Assembly: GCF_015221995.1 (NCBI RefSeq)
Contig: NZ_JADFFM010000001.1
Span: 1,798,001 to 1,862,000, forward strand
DNA length: 64,000 nt
Origin: Mucilaginibacter boryungensis
Lineage (GTDB): Bacteria > Bacteroidota > Bacteroidia > Sphingobacteriales > Sphingobacteriaceae
Direction: 5' to 3'
The notes under the pieces were generated by a model. That model searched no databases. It was not told the DNA's origin and saw nothing but the letters and a program-made list of their open reading frames with translations. This document shows positions 52,114-60,969 of this stretch, in pieces; the stretch's first letter is position 1, and each line of letters opens with the position of its first letter. The translations under genes and the position numbers were made by a program.

Positions 52114-54285
52114 TTACTTTATGAACAATAACTCCCTGAACTTAGGCAGTGGCCACATTGAGTCATCTATCAATTGCTCCAGTTTATCTACATGGTAGCG
52201 TATAGGCTGAAAGTAGGTTTTTACTTTCTCATCGTAGGCAATTGCTTTTTCGCGGCTGTCTTCAATAACGTTTGCTTTTTTACGTTCATCAATTAAATGT
52301 TCCACATTGCTTTTTATAAAGTTAACGTGTTCAGCAATTTTGGTGATGATATCAAGCTGGGCCGCGTAAGTTTCTTTAGGTAAGCCAAGGTCTTTTAACC
52401 CACGCACGTTTTCCACCAGTTTCGATTGATAGTTAATAGCCGTAGGGATAATTACGTTATTAACCAATTCGCCAATTACGCGGGCTTCAATTTGTAGTTT
52501 TTTATAAAAGCTCTCCAGCAAAATCTCATGGCGTGCCTGTGCTTCACGTTTGTTATAAACGCCGGTTTCATCAAACAAACGCTCTGTTTTGTCCGATAAC
52601 AGCGCATCCAGGGCTTTGGGGGTAGTTTTAATATTGGTTAAACCACGTGCAACTGCCTCTTTTTCCCAATCCTCGCTATAGCCATTACCCTCAAACCTGA
52701 TAGCTTTGGATTCTTTAATGCAGCGTTTAATAATAGTTAACAACGCAACATCTTTCTTCTCGCCTTTACGGATTAGCTTGTCCACATCATACTTAAACTT
52801 ACGCAGCTGGTCGGCTACAATTAAATTTAGTATAGTCATTGGGTTAGCCGAATTGGCTGATGAACCTACCGCGCGTAATTCAAACTTGTTGCCGGTGAAG
52901 GCGAAAGGCGAGGTGCGGTTACGGTCGGTATTATCTTTAAATATCTGTGGTACCTTGGGTATGCCCTGCCATAATAGGCTATCGTCTTTTATTTTTTTAC
53001 TGATGCGGGATGTTTCTATCTCGTCCAGCACATCGTTAAGCTGACTGCCTAAAAATATAGAGATAATAGCTGGCGGCGCTTCATTAGCGCCCAGGCGATG
53101 GTCGTTATTTACCGAAGCGATAGACGCGCGCAACAGGTCGGCATGTTCATACACCGCTTTTATTGTATTCACAAAAAATGTGAGGAACATCAGGTTGTTT
53201 TTAGGTGTTTTGCCCGGCGATAACAGGTTTTTGCCTGTATTGGTAATCATCGACCAATTGTTGTGCTTACCCGAACCGTTAATGCCCTGGTATGGCTTTT
53301 CGTGCAGCAGTACCTTAAAATTATGGCGTTTGGCCACACGGTCCATCAAATCCATTAACAATTGGTTATGATCGATAGCCAGGTTTATTTCCTCGTAAAC
53401 AGGTGCGCATTCAAACTGAGAAGGCGCAACCTCGTTATGGCGGGTTTTTAATGGTATGCCTAATAATAAGGCCTCGGTTTCCATATCCTGCATGTAGGCA
53501 TAAACGCGCTCGGGTATCGAACCAAAGTAATGATCTTCTAACTGCTGGTTTTTAGCCGACATGTGGCCAAACAGCGTACGCCCGGTAAGGTATAAGTCGG
53601 GGCGTGCATTATATAAGGCAAGGTCAACCAGGAAATACTCCTGTTCAATACCCAGCGATGGATTTACTTTTTCAATGCTTTTATCAAAATAATGGCAAAC
53701 ATCAACCGCGGCCTTATCCAGTACGCTCAGTGTTTTTAAAAGCGGTACCTTATAATCTAACGCCTCGCCGGTGTATGAAACAAATACGGTAGGGATACAC
53801 AAGGTGCGCCCCATAATAAAAGCAGGGGATGAGGGATCCCAGGCAGTGTAGCCGCGGGCTTCAAAGGTATTACGTATACCGCCGCTTGGGAAACTGGAAG
53901 CATCGGGCTCTTGTTGGGCAAGGGCAGCGCCACTAAACCGCTCAATTACACCATCTTCGGCGGGTTCAAAAAAGGCATCGTGTTTTTCAGCGGTAGAGCC
54001 GGTTAACGGCTGAAACCAGTGTGTATAATGCGTAGCGCCTTTCCCAATGGCCCAGCTTTTCATGGCTGATGCTATTTGTTCGGCGGTTTCACGCGGGATA
54101 GGTTCGCCATCGCCGGTTGAATTGATAATGCTCAGGTAAGCATCGTTTGATAAATATTCTTTTAGTTTCTTGTTATCGAAAACATTTGCGCCAAAATAAT
54201 CGGAAATTTTGCTTGACGGGGGTTTTACTTCGGGAATTGTTCGTGTTAGTACCGTTTCGAGGGCTTTAAATCTGAAATTCATCAT
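52114..54285 (-). CDS. glnN: Glutamine synthetase type III
   Basis: A 723-residue GS-III, the type common in Bacteroidota and cyanobacteria, which joins ammonia to glutamate using ATP. Hallmarks are KGATHYTHWFQPLTG (about 78-92), SLGIEQEYFLVD near 218-229, TRHNEVAPSQFECAPVYEE near 285-303 and GSGKHNNWSM near 338-347. The length is well above GS-I (about 470), as expected for type III. It is divergent from amtB, with a shared AT-rich 552-bp upstream region, so both are likely controlled by nitrogen supply. Confidence 0.95.
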   Translation of the reverse strand: MMNFRFKALETVLTRTIPEVKPPSSKISDYFGANVFDNKKLKEYLSNDAYLSIINSTGDGEPIPRETAEQIASAMKSWAIGKGATHYTHWFQPLTGSTAEKHDAFFEPAEDGVIERFSGAALAQQEPDASSFPSGGIRNTFEARGYTAWDPSSPAFIMGRTLCIPTVFVSYTGEALDYKVPLLKTLSVLDKAAVDVCHYFDKSIEKVNPSLGIEQEYFLVDLALYNARPDLYLTGRTLFGHMSAKNQQLEDHYFGSIPERVYAYMQDMETEALLLGIPLKTRHNEVAPSQFECAPVYEEINLAIDHNQLLMDLMDRVAKRHNFKVLLHEKPYQGINGSGKHNNWSMITNTGKNLLSPGKTPKNNLMFLTFFVNTIKAVYEHADLLRASIASVNNDHRLGANEAPPAIISIFLGSQLNDVLDEIETSRISKKIKDDSLLWQGIPKVPQIFKDNTDRNRTSPFAFTGNKFELRAVGSSANSANPMTILNLIVADQLRKFKYDVDKLIRKGEKKDVALLTIIKRCIKESKAIRFEGNGYSEDWEKEAVARGLTNIKTTPKALDALLSDKTERLFDETGVYNKREAQARHEILLESFYKKLQIEARVIGELVNNVIIPTAINYQSKLVENVRGLKDLGLPKETYAAQLDIITKIAEHVNFIKSNVEHLIDERKKANVIEDSREKAIAYDEKVKTYFQPIRYHVDKLEQLIDDSMWPLPKFRELLFIK

Positions 54286-54837
54286 TTTTTTAGGTAATTG
54301 ATAATCAAAAATAAGCTAATCTGATTATAAACCTTAAAAAATCGGATAAAAATCGAAAAAAAATCTACCAGGGCTGGCCCATTTCATATCAATATTTTAA
54401 TCACACCTATATAATACTGTACATTGTTGCTATAAAATCTATAGAAAACATGGATTTTATGTGATAATATCATAGTAAATTGGCTTATTTTAAAATATTG
54501 CTTATTTTCTTTCCGATTTTTTAATGATATGTGAATATACGGTCTATTTGTGGTTGTTATTTTAATGAAATGATAAAAGTTTATTAATTTGATGTTATTT
54601 ATTCGTTATTTTTTTGGTTAAATGAAAATATATCTATAATTTCAGGAAAAAATTAGAGAATTTGATTATAAAAATTGAAAAATGTATCATTTTGATAATT
54701 TTAAATCATATTTTTAATACAAAAACTCAAAATATTCTCTAATTTTAAATTATAGTAAGTGTTATTTTATAGTTTTATTAAGTTTTGTAAATATTTAATC
54801 GTTCACATATCATTCTAACTAACTAAATTTAAAAACA
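54286..54837. promoter_or_regulatory. AT-rich divergent regulatory region, glnN / amtB
   Basis: 552 bp without an open frame of note, very AT-rich. An exact 13-bp inverted repeat lies at 54649-54661 (AAAATTAGAGAAT) and 54734-54746 (ATTCTCTAATTTT), 72 bp apart, about 90-190 bp upstream of amtB. No TGGC-N-GC sigma-54 type sequence was found. A TAnnTTTG match was not found either. Confidence 0.5.
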
Positions 54838-56400
54838 ATGGAAGTAAACTTCACAAAAAGCAAACTCTTCGACTCGTTTCGACAGCTGACACGAGAGAAA
54901 TGGGCACTTGGTGCAACAATTTTTTCGGGGAAGATCCTGGGGCTATTTATTGTAATTATTGCTATGATGGTAGTACCTGGCCTCATTTCAACATCTGCAC
55001 ATGCAGCCGATACTTATACGGCTCACGAAACATCAATGATCAATACGGTTAATACCATATGGACATTGGTGGCTGCGTTTTTAGTATTCGGTATGCAAGC
55101 CGGATTTGTGATGCTGGAAGCTGGTTTTGCACGTAAGCGCGAAACCGTTAACATTTTGATGGAGTGTATTTTTGATACTTGCCTTTGCGGTATTTTGTTT
55201 TGGGCTATAGGCTACGCATTTATGTTTGGCAGCGGCAACGGATTTATTGGTTGGGGTGGTGCCGACGGCAAAACCTGGTTCTTTTTACAAAATACGCCAC
55301 TTACTTATGGCAGCACAGGTATCCCTGTATTAGCACACTGGATTTTCCAATACGCTTTTGCTGATACCTGCTCAACAATTGTATCCGGCGCAATGATCGG
55401 CCGTACAAGTTTCCGTGGAGATATACTTTACAGTATTGGTATCACTGGCTTTATCTACCCAATTTTAGGTCACTGGGCATGGGGCCCCGATGGCTGGTTA
55501 GTAGCCAAAGGTTTCCTTGATTTTGCTGGTTCTACAGTGGTTCACACTATTGGCGGTATCGCTTCATTAGTTGGTGCAATGGTTTTAGGCCCACGGCTAG
55601 GGCGGATATTTAAACGCGATGGCGGAGGCATGCCAGCCCCGCACAACCTTACCATTGCCGCAGTTGGTGGTTTCCTGCTTTGGTTTGGCTGGTATGGGTT
55701 TAACCCGGGTAGTACCTTATCTGCCATGGACGGACAAGGTATAGGCCGTGTAGCTGCCAATACTACTTTAGCTGCCTGCGCAGGCGGTATAGTGGCCATG
55801 TATTTTGCACTATGGTTTGGCGATACTAAAGGGAAATTTGATGTTGGCTTTACAGTTAACGGTTTCCTTGCAGGTTTAGTTGCTATTACAGCTTCGTGCT
55901 ATTGGGTTAGTCCGCTTGGCGCTATATTATTAGGTGCAATATCGGGTGTTATTGTTTATTACGGTACACTTGCTTTAGAGTACTTCCGTATAGACGATCC
56001 GGTTGGTGCTGTTCCTGTACACGGCTTAAATGGTATCTGGGGTACCTTATCAATAGGCTTTTTTGCCTGCGGTAAATATGGTTTCACCGGCCCAACCGGA
56101 CCAGATGATTCTAAACCGGTTACCGGCTTATTTTACGGTGGTGGTACCGAGCAGTTAATGCACCAGTTAGTAGGTAGTGCAAGCATCACTTTTGCCACAT
56201 TTGCTATAGCTGGTATTATGATGTTTGTAATTGGTAAGTTCCCTTATCCATGGAAACTACGTGTAGAAGAGCATGGCGAACTAATGAAAGGCGGCATCGA
56301 CGTATTTGAGCATGGTACTTCAGCTTACCCTGATCAGGAAGATGACGAAGTAAGCCTTAGCGGTTTATTCGAATCGGGTGTTAAAGCACCGTTAGCATAA
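54838..56400 (+). CDS. amtB: Ammonium transporter Amt
   Basis: A 520-residue membrane channel of the Amt/Rh family with 11 helices from about 70 on. Conserved features include GFVMLEAGFARKRE (about 88-101), a DFAGSTVVHTIGG region (about 227-239) and a C-terminal HGLNGIWGTLSIGFFA with the twin-His pore region near 395-410. The first 60 residues are an extra segment with a hydrophobic stretch (about 34-57) ending in AHAAD, probably a cleaved signal sequence. A porin gene follows, and glnN is divergent. Confidence 0.93.
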   Translation: MEVNFTKSKLFDSFRQLTREKWALGATIFSGKILGLFIVIIAMMVVPGLISTSAHAADTYTAHETSMINTVNTIWTLVAAFLVFGMQAGFVMLEAGFARKRETVNILMECIFDTCLCGILFWAIGYAFMFGSGNGFIGWGGADGKTWFFLQNTPLTYGSTGIPVLAHWIFQYAFADTCSTIVSGAMIGRTSFRGDILYSIGITGFIYPILGHWAWGPDGWLVAKGFLDFAGSTVVHTIGGIASLVGAMVLGPRLGRIFKRDGGGMPAPHNLTIAAVGGFLLWFGWYGFNPGSTLSAMDGQGIGRVAANTTLAACAGGIVAMYFALWFGDTKGKFDVGFTVNGFLAGLVAITASCYWVSPLGAILLGAISGVIVYYGTLALEYFRIDDPVGAVPVHGLNGIWGTLSIGFFACGKYGFTGPTGPDDSKPVTGLFYGGGTEQLMHQLVGSASITFATFAIAGIMMFVIGKFPYPWKLRVEEHGELMKGGIDVFEHGTSAYPDQEDDEVSLSGLFESGVKAPLA

Positions 56401-56415
56401 AATGATATGACAGAT

Positions 56416-56443
56416 CTGTACGGATAAGCAATTATCCGTACAG
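56416..56443 (+). terminator. Hairpin with GCAA tetraloop after amtB
   Basis: An exact 12-bp stem (CTGTACGGATAA / TTATCCGTACAG) closed by GCAA, a stable tetraloop of the GNRA type, followed by TTTCTT. It lies 16 bp beyond the amtB stop. It may terminate, or stabilise the amtB end of a longer message that includes the porin gene. Confidence 0.6.
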
Positions 56444-56622
56444 TTTCTTACACATCATAATATATTACTATCAGCTGCTTGCATGCAATGCTTTATACCG
56501 CCCAAAAAGCAAGCAGTTAATTTTTGATTTGTTACACCTTGTTTTAACCGGAAAACGACCGGCAGGGGTGAGCCATGTCAAATTTATTCAACAAAATTCA
56601 TTCAACCCTTTAACAATTAAAT

Positions 56623-57672
56623 ATGAAAACCAAACAATTACTTTTACTTGCACTTTCAGCGTTTGTTTACACTGCACAGGCGCAGGACGCGGCTAAACCG
56701 GCCCCGGCCGATCCGCCTTTAACTATAACAGGCTCGGTTGATACTTATTATAAGTATGATTTTTCGGGCCATCAAAACATCCCTACAAGTTTCGCAACCG
56801 ACCAGAATTCTGTATCTATCGGCATGATAGACCTGGGTTTAAAAAAGAAAGTTGGCAAAGCAGCTTTTGTAGGTGAATTGGCATTTGGCCCAAGGGGGCA
56901 GTATCAGTCTATCCCAAATGGTGATGGTACCGCTGCTAATGCGAACAATTCATTCCATATCCAGAATTTGTACGTATCGTACGATCTGACCGATAAATTC
57001 AATTTAACAGCAGGCTATATGGCTACATTTGTTGGGTACGAAGTAATTAGCCCTACAGGTAACTTTAATTATTCAACTTCATACCTGTTTACTTCAGGCC
57101 CTTTCCAGAATGCAGGTTTTAAAGCTACTTATTCATTTTCTGATAAAGTTAGTTTGATGGCGGGCATATTTAACGATAACTGGAATACCTACACTGCAAA
57201 TAAAGACGTTTCAACTTTCGGCGCTCAGTTAATGATTGCCCCGGTAAAAGGCTGGACAGCATATTTTAACCTGGCAACCGGCCCTTCGTCAGGGACTATA
57301 TTTGACCTGACAACTGCTTATCAAATAACCGACGCGTTTAAATTAGGTTTAAATGGTGCTACCTATACCCCTGCACATGGCGGCGGTGGTTACGATGGTG
57401 TTGCCCTTTATCCGCAATATGGCGTATCTAAAGATGTTACACTGGGCTTACGTTACGAGTATTTTGAACTTAAAGCGATTGGTACTACCCCAAAAGAACA
57501 TATTTCAGGACTTACCTTTACAGCTAACTTAAAAGCAGGGCCACTTACCTTTATCCCTGAAGTTAGGTTTGACAGCTGGGGCGATAAAACTTACACATCA
57601 TTTACAGATAGCAAAGGCTTAGCCACAACTTCAGCCTCGCAGTTTTCATTAGCTGCAGTATATGCTTTCTAA
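56623..57672 (+). CDS. Outer-membrane beta-barrel porin (BBP2/OmpL-like)
   Basis: A 349-residue protein with a signal peptide (ending AQAQD) and about 16 amphipathic strands with many aromatic girdle residues, ending in the Phe-terminated strand FSLAAVYAF, typical of barrel assembly. The beginning ITGSVDTYYKYDFSG is as in BBP2-type proteins. Such porins often follow amtB in Bacteroidota, so it may let ammonium or other nitrogen sources into the periplasm; this is inference from position. Confidence 0.8.
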   Translation: MKTKQLLLLALSAFVYTAQAQDAAKPAPADPPLTITGSVDTYYKYDFSGHQNIPTSFATDQNSVSIGMIDLGLKKKVGKAAFVGELAFGPRGQYQSIPNGDGTAANANNSFHIQNLYVSYDLTDKFNLTAGYMATFVGYEVISPTGNFNYSTSYLFTSGPFQNAGFKATYSFSDKVSLMAGIFNDNWNTYTANKDVSTFGAQLMIAPVKGWTAYFNLATGPSSGTIFDLTTAYQITDAFKLGLNGATYTPAHGGGGYDGVALYPQYGVSKDVTLGLRYEYFELKAIGTTPKEHISGLTFTANLKAGPLTFIPEVRFDSWGDKTYTSFTDSKGLATTSASQFSLAAVYAF

Positions 57673-57697
57673 TAAAACCTTATTATAAGTTAACTAT

Positions 57698-57727
57698 AGC
57701 CGCCTCGCAATACGGGGCGGCTTTTTT
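57698..57727 (+). terminator. Terminator of the porin gene
   Basis: AGCCGCC / GGCGGCT stem followed by six T residues, 25 bp beyond the stop at 57672. Confidence 0.8.
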
Positions 57728-57738
57728 ATCTTTATACC

Positions 57739-58317
57739 ATGAAAAATATTTTTTTGATACTGGCCTGCTGTTTTTTAGTTAAAACATCAATCGCTCAAAC
57801 CGGGCAGTTAACGCTTGATGAGCGTAATAAATACATTTTTTACCAGGTTGTAGATAAGCCGGCAGTATCTGCTGACACTTTGTTTAACCGATGCCTGGCA
57901 GGGTACAGATCAAGGTATTTAAAATCGTTTTCAAAGATTGCCGTGGTGGGCAAACAATCAATTACTATTAAGTCAGCGTTTATTGTATATAGTAACGCGG
58001 GTTTAACTAAACATGAAGACGGCGATATGGCCTATGTAATGAATATTGAATTTAAAGAGGGTAAATATCGTTACTGGTTGACAGATTTTGTTTATTACCC
58101 GTATCAGCGTAATAGGTACGGCGTTTCCGAACGCAGCCCGGGAGTAGAGGTACCTCTGGAGCGCTTAAAAGACAAAGCAGGCACCAAAACTTTTGACAAT
58201 TATGCAGACCAAATTGTGAAGCTTGGTATTAAAGAAGGTGAAGAAATTGCTTTATACCTGGCTACTCCGCAAAAAAAGACCACAACAACACCTAAAATAA
58301 ATACGCGCAACTGGTAA
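57739..58317 (+). CDS. Secreted protein of unknown function
   Basis: A 192-residue protein with a signal peptide (ending VKTSIAQ). The mature part is beta-rich with many aromatic residues (YWLTDFVYYPYQRNRYG near 114-130) and a Thr/Lys-rich tail. No known domain was recognised. The ATG lies only 4 bp after a TATCTTTA sequence, itself next to the porin terminator; that could mean a very short leader or only an overlap by chance. Confidence 0.6.
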   Translation: MKNIFLILACCFLVKTSIAQTGQLTLDERNKYIFYQVVDKPAVSADTLFNRCLAGYRSRYLKSFSKIAVVGKQSITIKSAFIVYSNAGLTKHEDGDMAYVMNIEFKEGKYRYWLTDFVYYPYQRNRYGVSERSPGVEVPLERLKDKAGTKTFDNYADQIVKLGIKEGEEIALYLATPQKKTTTTPKINTRNW

Positions 58318-58465
58318 CTAAATTATTAGTTTGAAAGAGATTTGTTTGTTTATTTAATAAACTAATAATTTAGTTTATGTTTTATTGAAATAGTATGAAA
58401 AGTGCAATTTTTCGCAATATGATGTAATTGTATAGCGTTAAATAAGAAATTTAATTTCAACCATC

Positions 58466-59311
58466 ATGCTAATTTCAGAATTTGATTTGTACAAGCGCGA
58501 GTGGCTTTCGCTTGTATTTAAGAACCGTAACCAACAATATGGCGCTTATGAACTAAGGAGCCATTATGGTAGTACAATGGTAAGGGCAATGGCTATAACA
58601 TTTTTTAGTGTAGCGGCCTTTGGTATTACGGAAACAGTTATCTCGCGCAGCAAACCAATAGAACCCGGGCCTGATTTAGTGAGGGTGGTGCCGGTGACAC
58701 TGCCTGATGACAAAGTTTATAAGATGCCGGAAAAGCATAAAGAGGCAGCTAAACCCAAGCAAGAAGTAAAACAGCAACCGCCTGCTGCAGCCAAACCGGT
58801 ATCTACGCAAAATATTAATTATAAGCCTGTAGAGGATAATAAAGTAACCGAAGACCCTAAGCCAGTGGATCCAAACATTGCCAGCGGCACGGTGGATTTA
58901 AAGGTGGAAGGGAGCCCTGTAGGCACAAACGCGCCATTAGTAACTGAAGGGGTAAAGGGCGGAACAGGCACCGGAGAGGATAACGGAGAAAAAGGTATTA
59001 ACGAAGTACAAGTTATGCCCGAGCCAGTTGGCGGAGTGAACGCCTGGTCTAAATTCCTGCAAAAGAACTTGCGTTATCCTATTATGGCACAGGAAGCCGG
59101 CGCCAGTGGTAAAGTATTTATGAGTTTTATTATTGAAAAGGACGGCCATCTGTCAGATATTACGGTAATGCGTAAGGTAGGGTATGGGTTTGATGAAGAA
59201 GCAACCCGTGTACTTAAAATAGCACCAGCCTGGAAACCCGGGATGCAAAATGGTCAGCCTGTACGGGTACGGTATACCATCCCTATTAATTTCCAGTTAA
59301 CAGATCAGTAA
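58466..59311 (+). CDS. TonB-like energy transducer
   Basis: A 281-residue protein with one transmembrane helix (about 34-51), a Pro/Lys-rich periplasmic spacer (about 75-135, with KQQPPAAAKP) and a TonB C-terminal domain (about 195-281) including KFLQKNLRYPIMAQEAGASG, FIIEKDG and VLKIAPAWKPGMQNGQPV. TonB proteins couple the inner-membrane proton force to outer-membrane transporters. No ExbB/ExbD genes are near, so it probably uses a shared motor. Confidence 0.88.
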   Translation: MLISEFDLYKREWLSLVFKNRNQQYGAYELRSHYGSTMVRAMAITFFSVAAFGITETVISRSKPIEPGPDLVRVVPVTLPDDKVYKMPEKHKEAAKPKQEVKQQPPAAAKPVSTQNINYKPVEDNKVTEDPKPVDPNIASGTVDLKVEGSPVGTNAPLVTEGVKGGTGTGEDNGEKGINEVQVMPEPVGGVNAWSKFLQKNLRYPIMAQEAGASGKVFMSFIIEKDGHLSDITVMRKVGYGFDEEATRVLKIAPAWKPGMQNGQPVRVRYTIPINFQLTDQ

Positions 59312-59323
59312 ATAGGTAATGTT

Positions 59324-59356
59324 AAAGGCCAAAGCAGGGATACCGCTTTGGCCTTT
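59324..59356. terminator. Bidirectional terminator after the TonB gene
   Basis: An exact 12-bp stem (AAAGGCCAAAGC / GCTTTGGCCTTT) around a 9-nt loop, between convergent genes. Confidence 0.85.
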
Positions 59357-59358
59357 GC

Positions 59359-59982
59359 TTATATGGCTGTATAATATTCTTCTTTTTCGGTAGTGTGAAT
59401 ACTGATAACACCCGATAAGACCAGGTTAACCAATATCCGCTGGGCATTTTTACGGCTAATAGTAAGCAGTTTACAAAACTCCTTAATATCTATCCGGTTA
59501 TGCTCCTGCAAATATCCCAGTAAGGCCTTTTCATTGGCCGAATATTCAATCAATACGCCCTGCTCATCGGCCGACCTTTTTAGTACGTCAACCACAATTT
59601 TACTGGCCAGTACACTTTTATCTTTCACCCGCACATATACCCACCATTTGCCGTCTTCGCCAAGGGCATAGTGTGGTTTAGTATCGCTGCTTTCAATATT
59701 CACTATCAATACCAACTTATCATCTACATACACTTCTTCAAAAACGGGTTCAAGTGCGGGGCGTATGTATTGCTGATTAGCTTTAGTGATCATATACTTC
59801 TCTTCATCCTCATACTTTACACCCGGTATCGATCCATCATCGGCAACGCCAATTAGTAACCGCCCACCCTTATTATTGGCAAACGCCACCATCGTTTTAG
59901 CTATCTTATCGCAACGGGTTATGGTCTTTTTAAAGTCTAAGGAAACCCCCTCGCCTTCAAAGATCAGCTTTTTAATATTCAT
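59359..59982 (-). CDS. AlbA_2 / Schlafen-like ATP-binding domain protein
   Basis: A 207-residue protein. The AlbA_2 domain is about 5-140: LIFEGEGVSLDFKK (6-19), ITRCDKIAKTMVAFANNKGGRLLIGVADDG and IPGVKYEDEEK. The C-terminal part (about 150-205) looks like a winged helix (LLGYLQEHNRIDIKEFCKLL and RILVNLVLSGVISIH). Such proteins are thought to act as ATP-dependent transcription regulators. I chose the ATG at 59982 (MNIKKLIF) over a much longer frame whose extra N-terminus overlaps the next gene. Confidence 0.78.
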   Translation of the reverse strand: MNIKKLIFEGEGVSLDFKKTITRCDKIAKTMVAFANNKGGRLLIGVADDGSIPGVKYEDEEKYMITKANQQYIRPALEPVFEEVYVDDKLVLIVNIESSDTKPHYALGEDGKWWVYVRVKDKSVLASKIVVDVLKRSADEQGVLIEYSANEKALLGYLQEHNRIDIKEFCKLLTISRKNAQRILVNLVLSGVISIHTTEKEEYYTAI

Positions 59983-59999
59983 CTCTATTTCTCTCTTCC

Positions 60000-60458
60000 T
60001 TAGTTTTGGGTAAGATAAGGGGAGAAGATCTCCATCCATCTTTCCGGGTTGGTAATAACGGTAAACCCAAATTGCTGATACAAACCATGTGCATCGGCCG
60101 TAGCTAACGACCATCGGCGTAAGCCCTGCAGATCGGGGTGTTCACGTATGGTTTGCATTAACCATTTTGATAATCCCTGGCCACGATATTCATTAAGCAC
60201 AAACACGTCAGCTAAATACGCAAAAGTAGCTTTATCGCTTATTATCCTTGCGAAACCTATTTGTTTATCGTAATGATAAACACCAAAGCACATAGAATTT
60301 ACTATTGCTATACGCAGCCTATCTGCGGGTATCCCTTTAGCCCAATACGATTCCTTGTCAAGGTAATGATATATCGTATCAAAGTCAAGCAGGTTTTGAT
60401 CTGTGGAGATACTAAACCCTTTTTTATGATACGCCTCGTCGTTAATGATCACTTTCAT
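60000..60458 (-). CDS. GNAT-family N-acetyltransferase
   Basis: A 152-residue protein of the GNAT fold. The acetyl-CoA-binding motif is in AYLADVFVLNEYRGQGLSKWL (about 82-102), with the Q/R-x-x-G-x-G pattern RGQGLS, followed by ADAHGLYQQFGF, which is the usual fourth motif. Substrate unknown. It stops 17 bp upstream of the AlbA_2 start and begins 3 bp from the DUF4442 stop, so these genes are in one operon. Confidence 0.85.
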   Translation of the reverse strand: MKVIINDEAYHKKGFSISTDQNLLDFDTIYHYLDKESYWAKGIPADRLRIAIVNSMCFGVYHYDKQIGFARIISDKATFAYLADVFVLNEYRGQGLSKWLMQTIREHPDLQGLRRWSLATADAHGLYQQFGFTVITNPERWMEIFSPYLTQN

Positions 60459-60461
60459 AAA

Positions 60462-60920
60462 TTATGATAATAAACGTGCATACGCTTCAGATTGTACCGT
60501 AGCGCATAGTTCGTTGTCATTATTAAATATTTCGATGGTAAAGGTGCGGATAAATTTACCCTCGCTTAGTAATATTTGCTCGGCTTCCAAAATAGTTGCA
60601 TCATCTATACTAATACTAAAATGCAGGTTTTTGTGTGCCGGTTTTAAATATTGTACCTGGGCCGATTTAAGCCACACAATTACATTATGCCCCCGTCGCA
60701 AAAATATCTGATGAAAAAGCAAAGGGTAAAAAGGGTCGGCTGCCGAAAATATAGTGCCCCCGAAAATAGAGTTATTGTAATTTTTGTTAAAAATGCTTTT
60801 ACTAACCTTTACTTCGACCCCCTTAAAACCCTTGGCAAACGATTTTACCCAAATGCGCTGAAAAAACAACGGCGGATAAAAGCGGATGGCCCATTTTAAG
60901 GCATTTTCTGAAATTGGCAT
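60462..60920 (-). CDS. DUF4442 hotdog-fold thioesterase-like protein
   Basis: A 152-residue protein of the DUF4442 type. N-terminal MPISENALKWAIRFYPPLF, the NYNNSIFGGTIFSAADPFYPL stretch (about 47-67) with Asn and Gly in positions common to hotdog thioesterases, and LKPAHKNLHFSISI near 93-106 fit the family. The acyl substrate is unknown. It is the first gene of a three-gene minus-strand run with GNAT and AlbA_2. Confidence 0.75.
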   Translation of the reverse strand: MPISENALKWAIRFYPPLFFQRIWVKSFAKGFKGVEVKVSKSIFNKNYNNSIFGGTIFSAADPFYPLLFHQIFLRRGHNVIVWLKSAQVQYLKPAHKNLHFSISIDDATILEAEQILLSEGKFIRTFTIEIFNNDNELCATVQSEAYARLLS

Positions 60921-60969
60921 GGCGCCTAAATATCATAAAAAAATTATGGAATGAATAATTTTGCCGGTA

